DNA of 64,000 nt. Source: Clostridia bacterium. GTDB taxonomy: Bacteria; Bacillota; Clostridia; TANB77; CAG-508. Made by a program: the position numbers and the translations under genes. How positions within the stretch are numbered: position 1 is the stretch's first letter; each line of letters starts with the position of its first letter. The notes beneath the pieces are model-generated. The model worked only from the letters and a program-made list of their open reading frames with translations. It made no database searches and had not been told where the DNA came from. Shown piece by piece: positions 17,980-25,885 of this stretch. The stretch is taken from the NCBI GenBank assembly GCA_017404545.1, contig JAFRCC010000018.1, positions 124,001 to 188,000 of the forward strand, given 5' to 3'.

Positions 17980-18029
17980 GAACAATGACAGACAATATGA
18001 TAATTGCAAAAGATAAAATTTAATGCAAA
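17980..18029 (+). repeat. 50-bp dispersed repeat, copy 1
   Basis: The segment starting GAACAATG and ending AAATTTAATGCAAA matches 22055-22104 closely, including a shared ATGATAATTGCAAAA block, in the same orientation. It lies directly beside the terminator of the LYGxP cluster. Confidence 0.65.
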
Positions 18030-18051
18030 AAGAGAAGCTTTGTGCCTCTCC
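18030..18051 (-). terminator. Terminator of the radical SAM/LYGxP operon
   Basis: GAGAGGC and GCTTCTC form a stem on the minus strand, followed by TTTTTGC, 4 bp after the last gene. Confidence 0.7.
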
Positions 18052-18054
18052 CTT

Positions 18055-18453
18055 TTAGAACCATCCAAGTATACTACCAACAACAAATAGTACTGCTCCA
18101 GTTAGCATTGCTATAACGAGTAACGAAATAAATATTGTAACTACCACCTTAGTTGATTTTTTTCCCTTAGATGTTTTTGCATATATTAATAATCCAAGTA
18201 CAAATATTATTGGAACTAAGAAAAATATTAAACATCTTATCCAAAACATCGAATCTGGTTCAAATGAAGACGATGTTTCTTTGACAGCATTTGTTGTATT
18301 CTTTGCAGTATTGGCTGTATTTATTACGAAATCCTCTGGTGGACCATATAAATCTGCTTCATCTCTTCCTACTGCAAATATCTTAATAGGTAACATCATT
18401 AGAGTTGTACCAAATAGTATTAAACTATTTTTAATCTTTTTAACAATTTTCAA
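18055..18453 (-). CDS. LYGxP-motif small membrane protein 3, 132 aa
   Basis: A TTG start follows AAGGAGGAAGATAC. A signal-peptide-like N-terminus (residues 1-27, FGTTLMMLPIKIFA then VGRDEA) is nearly identical to that of the adjacent paralogue. The motif ADLYGPPED follows about eight residues after the predicted cleavage site. Two hydrophobic helices (about 71-90 and 101-125) end the protein. It is last in the operon after the radical SAM gene. Possible roles are precursor of a modified peptide or a small membrane effector; no homologue is known to me. Confidence 0.7.
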   Translation of the reverse strand: MKIVKKIKNSLILFGTTLMMLPIKIFAVGRDEADLYGPPEDFVINTANTAKNTTNAVKETSSSFEPDSMFWIRCLIFFLVPIIFVLGLLIYAKTSKGKKSTKVVVTIFISLLVIAMLTGAVLFVVGSILGWF

Positions 18454-18502
18454 GTATCTTCCTCCTTAATATACTTTTATACAATTATATAATTAATTGT
18501 AT

Positions 18503-18832
18503 CTAGTAAGTATAATTACTTGCTACATATATAATAGAAAGTGTAGCAATAATTGCAACCGCTATAATAATTAGTATTTTAGCTATGTTTTTCATTTTTG
18601 ACTTTTTATAGAAAACAATTGCTCCAACCAATAATACAAGTGGTATTATTACAAATGATAATATTTTTAAGAAAAGTTCACTATAACTAAACTCTGGTGT
18701 TGGTTCTTCTTTAGGTACTGCATATAAAGAAACCATCTCTGGCTCCCTTGCCGCAAATATTTTATTAGGAAGCATCATTAATGTCGTTCCAAACATTATT
18801 AATCCATATTTTATTTTCTTTAATACTTTCAT
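18503..18832 (-). CDS. LYGxP-motif small membrane protein 2, 109 aa
   Basis: The start at 18832 follows AAAGGTGGAAGGTT; an upstream extension lacks a site. It has the same architecture as its neighbours: a signal-like segment (FGTTLMMLPNKIFA), then MVSLYAVPKEEP (Gly of the motif is Ala), then two transmembrane helices separated by a basic KKSKMK loop. It shares most of its signal segment with protein 3, so the two are recent duplicates. Confidence 0.7.
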   Translation of the reverse strand: MKVLKKIKYGLIMFGTTLMMLPNKIFAAREPEMVSLYAVPKEEPTPEFSYSELFLKILSFVIIPLVLLVGAIVFYKKSKMKNIAKILIIIAVAIIATLSIIYVASNYTY

Positions 18833-18872
18833 AACCTTCCACCTTTCACTTTTTATTGTTTTATTATTAAAA

Positions 18873-19217
18873 TTAATATCTAGATGAGATATATCCAATA
18901 TACGCACCGATGATAGCTGCTACTAATCCAACAACTATTAATTTAATCACCCTTCTACATTTTGACTTTATATAGAAAACCGTAGCACCTGTTATTATTA
19001 TACATGGAAAAAGAAAAATTGTACAAAAAACTCTTATAACCCCCTGTATTGTATCCCAAAATCCTAGATGAATTTCAGGTTCTTTTGGTACACTTGGCAC
19101 ACCATATAATGATTCCATTTCTATACTATTTTTTGCATAACTAATTTTAACCGATACTGTTAAAATTAAAAGACCAATACTGTATAGTATTCTTTTAATC
19201 TTTCTTTTAATTTTCAT
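18873..19217 (-). CDS. LYGxP-motif small membrane protein 1, 114 aa
   Basis: The start follows GAGGTGATTTATAG. An N-terminal hydrophobic segment ending in SYA is followed by MESLYGVPSVPKEP (about residues 33-46), then helices at about 57-80 and 91-109 with a Lys/Arg-rich loop between. It begins 12 bp after the radical SAM gene, which strongly suggests a functional link. Its signal segment differs from the other two paralogues. Confidence 0.7.
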   Translation of the reverse strand: MKIKRKIKRILYSIGLLILTVSVKISYAKNSIEMESLYGVPSVPKEPEIHLGFWDTIQGVIRVFCTIFLFPCIIITGATVFYIKSKCRRVIKLIVVGLVAAIIGAYIGYISSRY

Positions 19218-19229
19218 CTATAAATCACC

Positions 19230-20324
19230 TCATTTTTTATCTTCGAATATCATTTTATAAGCACATCTATTTTGTTTGTTCTCTTCAAAATTCCATGTAT
19301 GGAACGCTCCCCCTAAGCAATACTCCCAATTTTTACATTTATTACATTCTTCACATGAAGTTCTATTTTTATCTCTATATACCTGATACTTATTTTCCCA
19401 TACATCTTTGAAATTATCTGTTTTAATGTTACCTTGAATTAAGTGTGGAAGCCTTGGAACATCTGGACATACAGATAAATCTCCATTATATAAAATACTC
19501 GCAATGCTAATACCTGCTCTACATTGGAAATAATTTTTTCTTACTTCCTTTTCATATTCGAGTCCTAAATATCCTTGACAACTATATAAAACCTTTAATT
19601 TACCATGTTTACGTTTGCTCTTTACGAAATCAAGAAGCTTCTTTAAATCTTTTCCGTCAAGCAATAACTCATCATTTTCTGTTGCTCTTCCAATTGGATC
19701 CATAGAAGCAATTCTCCATGAATCGACTCCTAAATTTTGCATAATATCATATAATCTTTCAAGTTGATTAATATTTTTCTTATGAAAAACAGTTGTTACT
19801 TGTACATGGTCAAAATATTTACTAGCCACCATTTTCTTTATATTTTCAGTTATAATTTTATATGAACCAGGAACGCCTCTAAACTCATCATGAGTCTCTT
19901 CTAAACCATCTATGCTTATTGCTATTGTACTCATATTAGCTTTTTTTAGCTTTTCAATATTCTCTTCATTTAAAAGCATACCATTTGAAGTCATTCCCCA
20001 ATGAAAACCAAGCTCATTTGTTGCATACTCCATAACTTCAAACAAGTCCCTTCTCATAAGTGGTTCACCACCAGTTACATTAATTAATATTTGGCTAACA
20101 TCCATATCATTTGCAATCTGTTTAAAAGCATCTTTAATTTCTTCTGTAGTAAGCTCTCCTTCATACTTTCTACCTTCCGCATTACTACCGCAGTGTTTAC
20201 ACTTAAGATTACAAGTTAATGTAGTCTCCCAAAACAAATCTCTAAGCTCATGTTTTTTTCTACATTCTTCTTTGTATGTCTTGTAAACTTCTTGCTCTCC
20301 CATTTTGTATATCTTTTTAAACAT
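19230..20324 (-). CDS. Radical SAM/SPASM-domain enzyme, 364 aa
   Basis: The radical SAM cluster motif CNLKCKHC (Cys38, Cys42, Cys45) is followed by the TGGEP SAM-binding strand near 87 and an AISIDG strand near 138. The C-terminal SPASM domain has a set of Cys residues (CRAG, SVCPD, CEECNKCKNWEYC, RCAY) for auxiliary 4Fe-4S clusters. SPASM enzymes usually modify peptides or proteins, or act on quinohemoprotein or heme pathways. Here the next three genes encode paralogous secreted or membrane proteins with a common LYGxP motif, which are plausible substrates. The start follows GGGGGAAGAAG. A short-chain dehydrogenase lies upstream on the same strand, 100 bp away. Confidence 0.85.
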   Translation of the reverse strand: MFKKIYKMGEQEVYKTYKEECRKKHELRDLFWETTLTCNLKCKHCGSNAEGRKYEGELTTEEIKDAFKQIANDMDVSQILINVTGGEPLMRRDLFEVMEYATNELGFHWGMTSNGMLLNEENIEKLKKANMSTIAISIDGLEETHDEFRGVPGSYKIITENIKKMVASKYFDHVQVTTVFHKKNINQLERLYDIMQNLGVDSWRIASMDPIGRATENDELLLDGKDLKKLLDFVKSKRKHGKLKVLYSCQGYLGLEYEKEVRKNYFQCRAGISIASILYNGDLSVCPDVPRLPHLIQGNIKTDNFKDVWENKYQVYRDKNRTSCEECNKCKNWEYCLGGAFHTWNFEENKQNRCAYKMIFEDKK

Positions 20325-20424
20325 CTTCTTCCCCCAATATTATTAATATTTATTACATCTTTTAGATACATTAAACTATCTAAATTATTGGTAACTCTTA
20401 AATTTTATTATATATTTTTGTCTC

Positions 20425-21264
20425 TTACTTTTTATTTTCATTTTTTTCAGCTAATAACTTTTGGTCATCTCCGAAAAAATCTCTCTTATTAAATCCGGCC
20501 GTTAAAAATCTAAAGAAAGCTTTTCTATTTGTAAGCCAGTTAATTTTTACATTATTTTTTGTATTATTAATCATATTATCAACTAAAAACTTACCAACTG
20601 TTTCTGGAGTATCTCCTAAAATGTTGTAAACCTTCTTGGTCTTTTCTGAAAGCTTAATTGTATCATTAACAAGTGAATGTGTTGTAAATCCAGTAATCAT
20701 TATTCCAGGACTTAACTTACCAACAATAACACCAGTATTTTTTTCTTCAGATTCTTTTGCTAAACTTTCTGTAAAATATGTTACAGCTCTCTTACTTGTT
20801 CCATACATATTTAATCCAAGCATATGAGCATCATTGCTGCCATATCCCTCAATATTATATATCGCACCATCATGATTTTTACGCATCTCTTCCATTGCAA
20901 TTTTAGATCCATAAATAGCGCCTTTTAAGTCAACATCAATAATTGTATCTATCTCACTTTCGTTTAGCTCCCAAATTGCTTTCTGAGGCTGATTAACACC
21001 AGCATTATTAATCCATATATCAACTTTGCTAAAAGTTTTTAATGAATAATCCATTAGCGCTTTTAATTCATTATACTTTGATACATTACATACTTTGTAT
21101 GCAACAAATCCTTGTGACTCTGTTTTTTCAAGCTCTTCTTTTGCTTTAACTAGATTTTCTTCCTTTAAGTCACTAATAACAACATTCCAATTATACTCCC
21201 TAAAAAATCTTGCCATGTTAAATCCCAGGCCTCTTGCACTTCCTGTTATAACAACTGTCTTCAT
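20425..21264 (-). CDS. Short-chain dehydrogenase/reductase (SDR), 279 aa
   Basis: A classical SDR with the cofactor loop TGSARGLGFNMA at residues 7-18, NNAGVNQ near 91, and the catalytic Tyr-Lys pair in YGTSKRA near 155; the Ser position sits before it in IEGYGSND. Oxidises or reduces an alcohol or carbonyl with NAD(P)H; the substrate is unknown. Start follows GGGGGAGTGAACAA. It may be the first gene of the transcription unit that includes the radical SAM gene, but the 100-bp gap is also compatible with an independent unit. Confidence 0.85.
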   Translation of the reverse strand: MKTVVITGSARGLGFNMARFFREYNWNVVISDLKEENLVKAKEELEKTESQGFVAYKVCNVSKYNELKALMDYSLKTFSKVDIWINNAGVNQPQKAIWELNESEIDTIIDVDLKGAIYGSKIAMEEMRKNHDGAIYNIEGYGSNDAHMLGLNMYGTSKRAVTYFTESLAKESEEKNTGVIVGKLSPGIMITGFTTHSLVNDTIKLSEKTKKVYNILGDTPETVGKFLVDNMINNTKNNVKINWLTNRKAFFRFLTAGFNKRDFFGDDQKLLAEKNENKK

Positions 21265-21310
21265 TTGTTCACTCCCCCTGTTACTATTTTAATAGTGATA
21301 ATAATAAAAC

Positions 21311-21445
21311 CATAGAAAGGGTTGTTGTCTGTATTTTTGACGCCCTTGCTGGAGTAATCTTGATTACTCCAATCGCCCTACGCATATGCTTCGGTTGGTC
21401 GCTGCGCGGGACTTTCAAAAATGCAGACAACAACCCTTTCTATAA
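21311..21445. repeat. Palindromic 135-bp element (MITE-like)
   Basis: Terminal inverted repeats of about 28 bp begin TATAGAAAGGGTTGTTGT and continue CTGCATTTTTGA. They enclose an inner perfect hairpin GGAGTAATC/GATTACTCC. One half is homologous to the segment at 28731-28820 and the end to 3181-3216. No transposase is encoded; this looks like a non-autonomous mobile element or a bidirectional structured terminator. Confidence 0.7.
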
Positions 21446-21620
21446 CCTTATTAAATAAAAAATGTTAAACTATAACTTCTCACTTTTCATATTTCAAATT
21501 ATTATTGCATTATAAATATTTACATTATATAATCTCATTAATTTGAAAGACTGATAAGTTCCTTACGATTAATATAATATCATAAAGTAACTTTTATAGT
21601 AAAGAAAGGATATTAAAAAT

Positions 21621-22052
21621 ATGGATGAAGTAATTATATATACTGATGGAGCGTGTTCTGGGAACCCAGGTCCTGGTGGATGGGGCTCTGTTTTAATTTA
21701 TAAAGATGTAAAAAAAGAAATTTCTGGTGGCTCAAAAAGCACAACAAATAACATTATGGAAATAACTGCCGTTTTAGAAGCTTTAAAGCTACTAAAACAT
21801 CCTTGTAAAGTTAACTTATATAGTGATAGTGCTTATGTTGTAAACTGCTTTAATCAAGGTTGGATATACAATTGGATGAAAAAAGGTTGGAAAACAGCTG
21901 GAAATGAACCAGTAAAAAATAAAGAGCTATGGGAAGAATTATATAATCTAACAAAAATACATGATGTTACATTTAATAAAGTTAAAGGTCATAGTGATAA
22001 TGAACTTAACAACAGATGTGACGAACTTGCAAGGAATGCAATTCCAAAATAA
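21621..22052 (+). CDS. rnhA: Ribonuclease HI
   Basis: The 143-residue RNase H1 degrades the RNA strand of RNA-DNA hybrids. The four acidic catalytic residues are visible: Asp in [16 protein letters not shown], Glu in NNIMEITAV, Asp in YSDSAYV and Asp in NRCDELAR, with the basic loop [13 protein letters not shown]. The start follows AAAGAAAGGATATTAAAAAT. It is one of the few plus-strand genes in the first 35 kb and stands alone. Confidence 0.95.
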   Translation: MDEVIIYTDGACSGNPGPGGWGSVLIYKDVKKEISGGSKSTTNNIMEITAVLEALKLLKHPCKVNLYSDSAYVVNCFNQGWIYNWMKKGWKTAGNEPVKNKELWEELYNLTKIHDVTFNKVKGHSDNELNNRCDELARNAIPK

Positions 22053-22054
22053 TG

Positions 22055-22104
22055 GAACAATAGCGAACATTATGATAATTGCAAAAAGCAAAATTTAATG
22101 CAAA
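22055..22104 (+). repeat. 50-bp dispersed repeat, copy 2
   Basis: Same sequence family as 17980-18029, sharing GAACAAT, ATGATAATTGCAAAA and AAATTTAATGCAAA. It sits 3 bp past the rnhA stop. Two further hairpins follow (22130-22152 and about 22178-22208). Confidence 0.65.
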
Positions 22105-22214
22105 TGTCCGCGTAGTTGTTCGCGCGCCAAAATTTACTTTGTAAATTTTGTGTGCAATCTTAGCGAAGCCTTTATATTATAGGAATTCCAGAGGAATTTC
22201 CTATAATGTAAAAA

Positions 22215-22243
22215 AGATCGTGCTACAAATAGTAGCACGATCT
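22215..22243 (-). terminator. Strong terminator of the 40-residue peptide gene
   Basis: A perfect 12-bp stem (AGATCGTGCTAC/GTAGCACGATCT) with a 5-nt loop is followed by TTTTTT on the minus strand. Confidence 0.85.
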
Positions 22244-22264
22244 AAAATTCTTTATTCCTTGGCT

Positions 22265-22387
22265 TTATTGATTATCAAAGTTCTCTTCTTTTTCCGCAAT
22301 GGAAGCTGCCTTGGCAAGACATATCGAAGAAATACCAACCAGAACAGCCATAAGAGCCACACTGATTTTAAGAATTTTTGCCAACAT
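22265..22387 (-). CDS. 40-residue hydrophobic peptide
   Basis: The ATG follows AAGAAAGGAGTGAAAAAC, an excellent site. The product begins MLAKILKISVALMAVLVG, has a single hydrophobic helix of about 24 residues ending around ICLAKAAS, and a charged tail EKEENFDNQ. A TTGAAA-17-TATAAT promoter and a strong terminator frame it, so the whole unit is under 250 bp. No family is recognised. It could be a secreted or membrane-inserted small peptide; toxin, signal and bacteriocin roles are all guesses. Confidence 0.7.
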   Translation of the reverse strand: MLAKILKISVALMAVLVGISSICLAKAASIAEKEENFDNQ

Positions 22388-22426
22388 GTTTTTCACTCCT
22401 TTCTTAGAGTTTTCGTCAACTTAATG

Positions 22427-22455
22427 ATTATAACTTATTATGTTCATTATTTCAA
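22427..22455 (-). promoter_or_regulatory. Promoter of the 40-residue peptide gene
   Basis: TTGAAA and TATAAT are spaced by exactly 17 bp on the minus strand, 40 bp upstream of the ATG. Confidence 0.7.
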
Positions 22456-22514
22456 TACTTTTCGCTCTTAAATCAAAAAAAAGAATAGATTATTACATCT
22501 ATTCTAAAAATTAT

Positions 22515-22961
22515 AAGCAAATCTATAAGCCGGGTTCTGTCGTGAATAGTCATTTATCTAGTACATATATTGCTATATGTCTCAAGCCACCAGATTAGGA
22601 AGATGACGAGCAGTCTTATCCTTCCAGTCCCGGTGTTGCTCCAGATGGGGTTTACACAGACCTGGTATGTCACCATACCAGCGGTGAGCTCTTACCTCGC
22701 CTTTTCATCCTTACCACGTCGGAACAAACTTCGCTAGTAGCAATCCAAGTGAACTTGAATTGCTTTATTGCTTCGTTGTTCCTCCTTTTTCCCACAAAGT
22801 GTTACTTTGTGGGAGCCCTAACGATGGCGGTTCTTTTCTGTTGCACTTTCCTTAAGGTTTCCCTCACAGGACGTTATCCTGCATCATTGCTCTATGGGGC
22901 CCGGACTTTCCTCGTACGCTGCCTTTCGGCCGTGCTATACGCGACTATTCAATTTGCTCTG
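22515..22961 (-). ncRNA. rnpB: RNase P RNA, class A
   Basis: The catalytic RNA of RNase P matures the 5' ends of tRNAs. On the minus strand the conserved GAGGAAAGTCCGGGC lies near the 5' end and the conserved 3' segment GACAGAACCCGGCTTATA is present. The terminal P1 helix is visible as AGCAAAT near 22957 pairing with ATTTGCT near 22519. Length (about 445 nt) fits class A with extended helices. Ends are placed from the P1 pairing and are approximate. Confidence 0.92.
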
Positions 22962-23072
22962 TTCAATATTTTATTATATTTTTATGTTATTGTCAAATCT
23001 AAAAAATCTACAATTGAGCATTCATTTAAGAGCTTCTTTGCTCCAATAGTGAATAATTAGCAATATGCCAAA

Positions 23073-24033
23073 CTACTTCTTTGGATTTTTATGATTTACT
23101 CTGCTCTCATATTTTGTGTATTGTTCATTCCAATCTTCATATTTCTGATCAGCTTTATGGCTTTCCAAAATATTCCTTTCACTTAAATACTTTCCTATAT
23201 ATTTTGTTACTTTCAATGCTCCTATGTGATTTAAATGCTCCCCATTATCTCTTGTTTCCTTTTCCCAATCAATTGAAATTTCACCATCATACATATTTAA
23301 ATCCATGTATTCAATACCATTTTTATCACAAAAACTTTGTATTGCCTCATGAGTTTCATCACTCCAATATTTAACACTTGGTACATTAACAATAATAAAT
23401 TTAATTCCATTATTTTGGCATATTTTGTTTATTGCTTTTATATATAATTGATTACTCTTTGGAATAACTGCTGGGTCGCCTTTTTCCTTTTTTGAATGTG
23501 TCTTTTTAAACCCTTTTGCATCATGAGAATACTCATACCCTTTCATATAATTAATTGTATTATATTCTGGTCTAGTTGTAAAATCCTCTTTACTTAAATT
23601 TTTCCACCTATCGTGATATTGAAATACTTTAAGTCCGTAATTTAATATCTGGTCAGAAGCTACAGATAAATCATTTCTACTATGAATATTACTTGCTTCC
23701 AACATAACAATTTTAGGTTTTTGTTTCTTTAATGATTCTCCGAAGTAATCTTACCGATAATGGTAGTGATTGCTCTGGAGATGCGCACACATAACTTGTA
23801 TACCCATAGTCATTCCACAATTCCATTGGAATAATTGATGTATAAGCTTCGCTATTGCCTACAACAATCATATCAATCGTATTTTCTGGTTCTGCTAATA
23901 TTCCACTGGCACTTCTATTGTGCATTCCTGCTTTAACAGAATTGTTTTTTGGTTCAAACAACATTGATAATAATATTAAAATTATAGTTAGAATCAGCAT
24001 AAAGCTTATGCTTTTTATTATCTTTATTTTCAA
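23073..24033 (-). CDS. DltD/AlgX-like SGNH protein, 319 aa, read through a CGG frameshift
   Basis: A TTG start follows AAAGGTGATTAAAG. The N-terminal part has one membrane anchor (about residues 8-26) and the SGNH-like strand MIVVGNSEAYTS. The C-terminal part ends with GEHLNHIGALKVTKY, the Asp/His region of DltD and AlgX-type enzymes. The frame is open to codon 97, where CTT is followed by CGG and the zero frame soon stops. Skipping one base at 23740-23742 restores a continuous protein (RLLGESLKKQKPKIVMLEAS). Both halves look undecayed. By position it is the last gene of a Dlt-like operon and should help transfer the activated group to its acceptor outside the cell. Confidence 0.75.
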
Positions 24034-24047
24034 CTTTAATCACCTTT

Positions 24048-25637
24048 CTAATAATTTGCATACATTGGATCTACAGGAATATATCCAACTCCATATGCAC
24101 CAAAAATGATTACTGATATAATTAATATTAAATATATCATCCATCTAAGTACAATATTTCTATTAGCAATTTTTGCTCTAATATCAAAGTCTTTTTCCTT
24201 CAAGATACTAATGATAAACATTATAATTGTAAAAATTATAACAATTGCAAAATCTTTTATATCTATTCCAAGATTCAATAGCTCTCCATTGTAAATATTT
24301 TTAAATGAAAATTTTAAAATCATTATTTTAAACATTTCAAATCCGGCTTTTAGACCATTTGCTCTAAAAAATAACTCTCCAATAAATACTAAGATAATAG
24401 TCCTGAATATTTGAAATGATTTATACCATGCTCTTTTTACATCAATATGTAATTTACTAATAAGCTTTTTGTTTAGTGGATCAAATAATCTACCAAGCAT
24501 TATCAACGTAAAGTGATACATTCCATAAAAAATAAAATTCCATGCTGAACCATGCCAAAATCCATTTATTAGCCATACTAAAAATAATGCAAATGTGCTC
24601 GTAATTAAAGGACCATAGTAATTTCCAATTTTCTTTCTTAGTTTTGATGTAGTTTTTTTGCTTATTTTGGACATTGAAACTGGATAATAAATATAGTCTC
24701 TTAGCCACGCACCAAGCGTAATATGCCATCTCGTCCAAAAATCTGATATAGATTTTGAGAAAAATGGCTGTTTGAAATTTTCTGGCAATTTTACATTAAA
24801 TACTTCTCCCATACCAATTGCCATGTCCATAACACCAGAAAAGTCCATATACAGTTGTAATGTATACAAAACCATACCTGCAGCAACTATGCCACCATCA
24901 AAACCGGCATATCTTGCAAAAATTTCGTTAACTAAAATATTTAATCTATCAGCAATAATTAGCTTTTTAGCCAAACCAAAAATTATTCTTTGTAAGCCAA
25001 ATGTTAATCCTTCATATGTAGTACGCTCACCATTCCACAAACTCTCTGCTGTATCAGAATATCTGCAAATTGGGCCTTCCATAATTTGCGGAAAAAACGC
25101 TAAATAAAGTGCAAGTCTTCCGATATTTGTATCTGGTTTAACAACACCTTTGTGTACATCAGTTACATATGATATAGCTTGTAATGTATAGAAAGATATG
25201 CCTATAGGTAATGCAAATTTAAAAATATTAATTCTTCCATGTGCCCCAAAATTTTCGAATAAAGCATTAATATTACTTCCAATAAATCCGCTATATTTTA
25301 GCACTACTAGTAAACCCAAATTAATTACTATCGATAATATTAAAAAAATTCTTTGTTTTTTGCTACATTTTTCCTTTATTAATTTCTTTTCGTCTTTTTT
25401 ACATTTTTCAAGATCTGCATCTCTTTTTTTCTGCAGTTTCTTAACTATATAGCTGAAAAGCCAGATTATAAACGTTGTTATAAATATATAAATAATTAAT
25501 TTTCTGCTGATTATAAAAAAGAAGATATAACTTAATAATAATAAAATTGTTCCTCTACATTTTTTAGGTAATACGTTATATAAAACCAAAGCTATCGGAA
25601 AAAATATAAACAAAAATGCTGAATCAGTATATGTCAT
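24048..25637 (-). CDS. MBOAT-family O-acyltransferase (DltB/AlgI-like), 529 aa
   Basis: A polytopic membrane protein with about 10-12 helices and the MBOAT signature NGFWHGSAWNF near residue 350 carrying the catalytic His, preceded by DYIYYPVSMSK and FWTRWHITLGAWLRDY. The family transfers acyl groups across the membrane; DltB takes D-alanine from carrier protein DltC. The gene starts two bases after the carrier-protein stop codon (translational coupling) and is followed 14 bp later by the DltD-like gene. It is longer than DltB and closer in size to AlgI-type proteins, so the acceptor may be a polysaccharide. Confidence 0.9.
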   Translation of the reverse strand: MTYTDSAFLFIFFPIALVLYNVLPKKCRGTILLLLSYIFFFIISRKLIIYIFITTFIIWLFSYIVKKLQKKRDADLEKCKKDEKKLIKEKCSKKQRIFLILSIVINLGLLVVLKYSGFIGSNINALFENFGAHGRINIFKFALPIGISFYTLQAISYVTDVHKGVVKPDTNIGRLALYLAFFPQIMEGPICRYSDTAESLWNGERTTYEGLTFGLQRIIFGLAKKLIIADRLNILVNEIFARYAGFDGGIVAAGMVLYTLQLYMDFSGVMDMAIGMGEVFNVKLPENFKQPFFSKSISDFWTRWHITLGAWLRDYIYYPVSMSKISKKTTSKLRKKIGNYYGPLITSTFALFLVWLINGFWHGSAWNFIFYGMYHFTLIMLGRLFDPLNKKLISKLHIDVKRAWYKSFQIFRTIILVFIGELFFRANGLKAGFEMFKIMILKFSFKNIYNGELLNLGIDIKDFAIVIIFTIIMFIISILKEKDFDIRAKIANRNIVLRWMIYLILIISVIIFGAYGVGYIPVDPMYANY

Positions 25638-25638
25638 A

Positions 25639-25869
25639 TTACTCCTCTTCCTTTAAACGCTCTATTAATTCCCATAAAGCCTTAGCTGAATTAAAATTAC
25701 TTGGTATTATCTCAACTGTAGGTATTTGTACATCAAATTCTTCTTCAATTTCTGCAACTAACGATATAATTGCAAGCGAATCTAAGTAATTATCATCAAC
25801 TAGGGTTGTACAATTTTCGTAATCAACTCCTGATTCAATTTCTTCTAAAATTTCAATTAACTTTTCCAT
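25639..25869 (-). CDS. Acyl/aminoacyl carrier protein, 76 aa
   Basis: A four-helix carrier protein with the phosphopantetheine attachment site NYLDSLAII (Ser31). It has the acidic composition and length of DltC-type carriers rather than fatty-acid ACP. It lies between a PLP decarboxylase and the MBOAT gene and overlaps neither; the MBOAT start follows at once. Confidence 0.88.
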   Translation of the reverse strand: MEKLIEILEEIESGVDYENCTTLVDDNYLDSLAIISLVAEIEEEFDVQIPTVEIIPSNFNSAKALWELIERLKEEE

Positions 25870-25885
25870 ATTTTTATCTCTCCTT

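Noticed and set aside
22749..23060. A plus-strand ORF of about 100 codons
   Set aside because: It lies across the RNase P RNA gene on the other strand, which explains the open frame.
23073..24033. Interpretation of the DltD-like, helicase and carboxypeptidase genes as ordinary pseudogenes
   Set aside because: Each has a single break, always at CGG followed by A, with conserved motifs and no other damage on both sides. Random decay would not choose the same codon three times.
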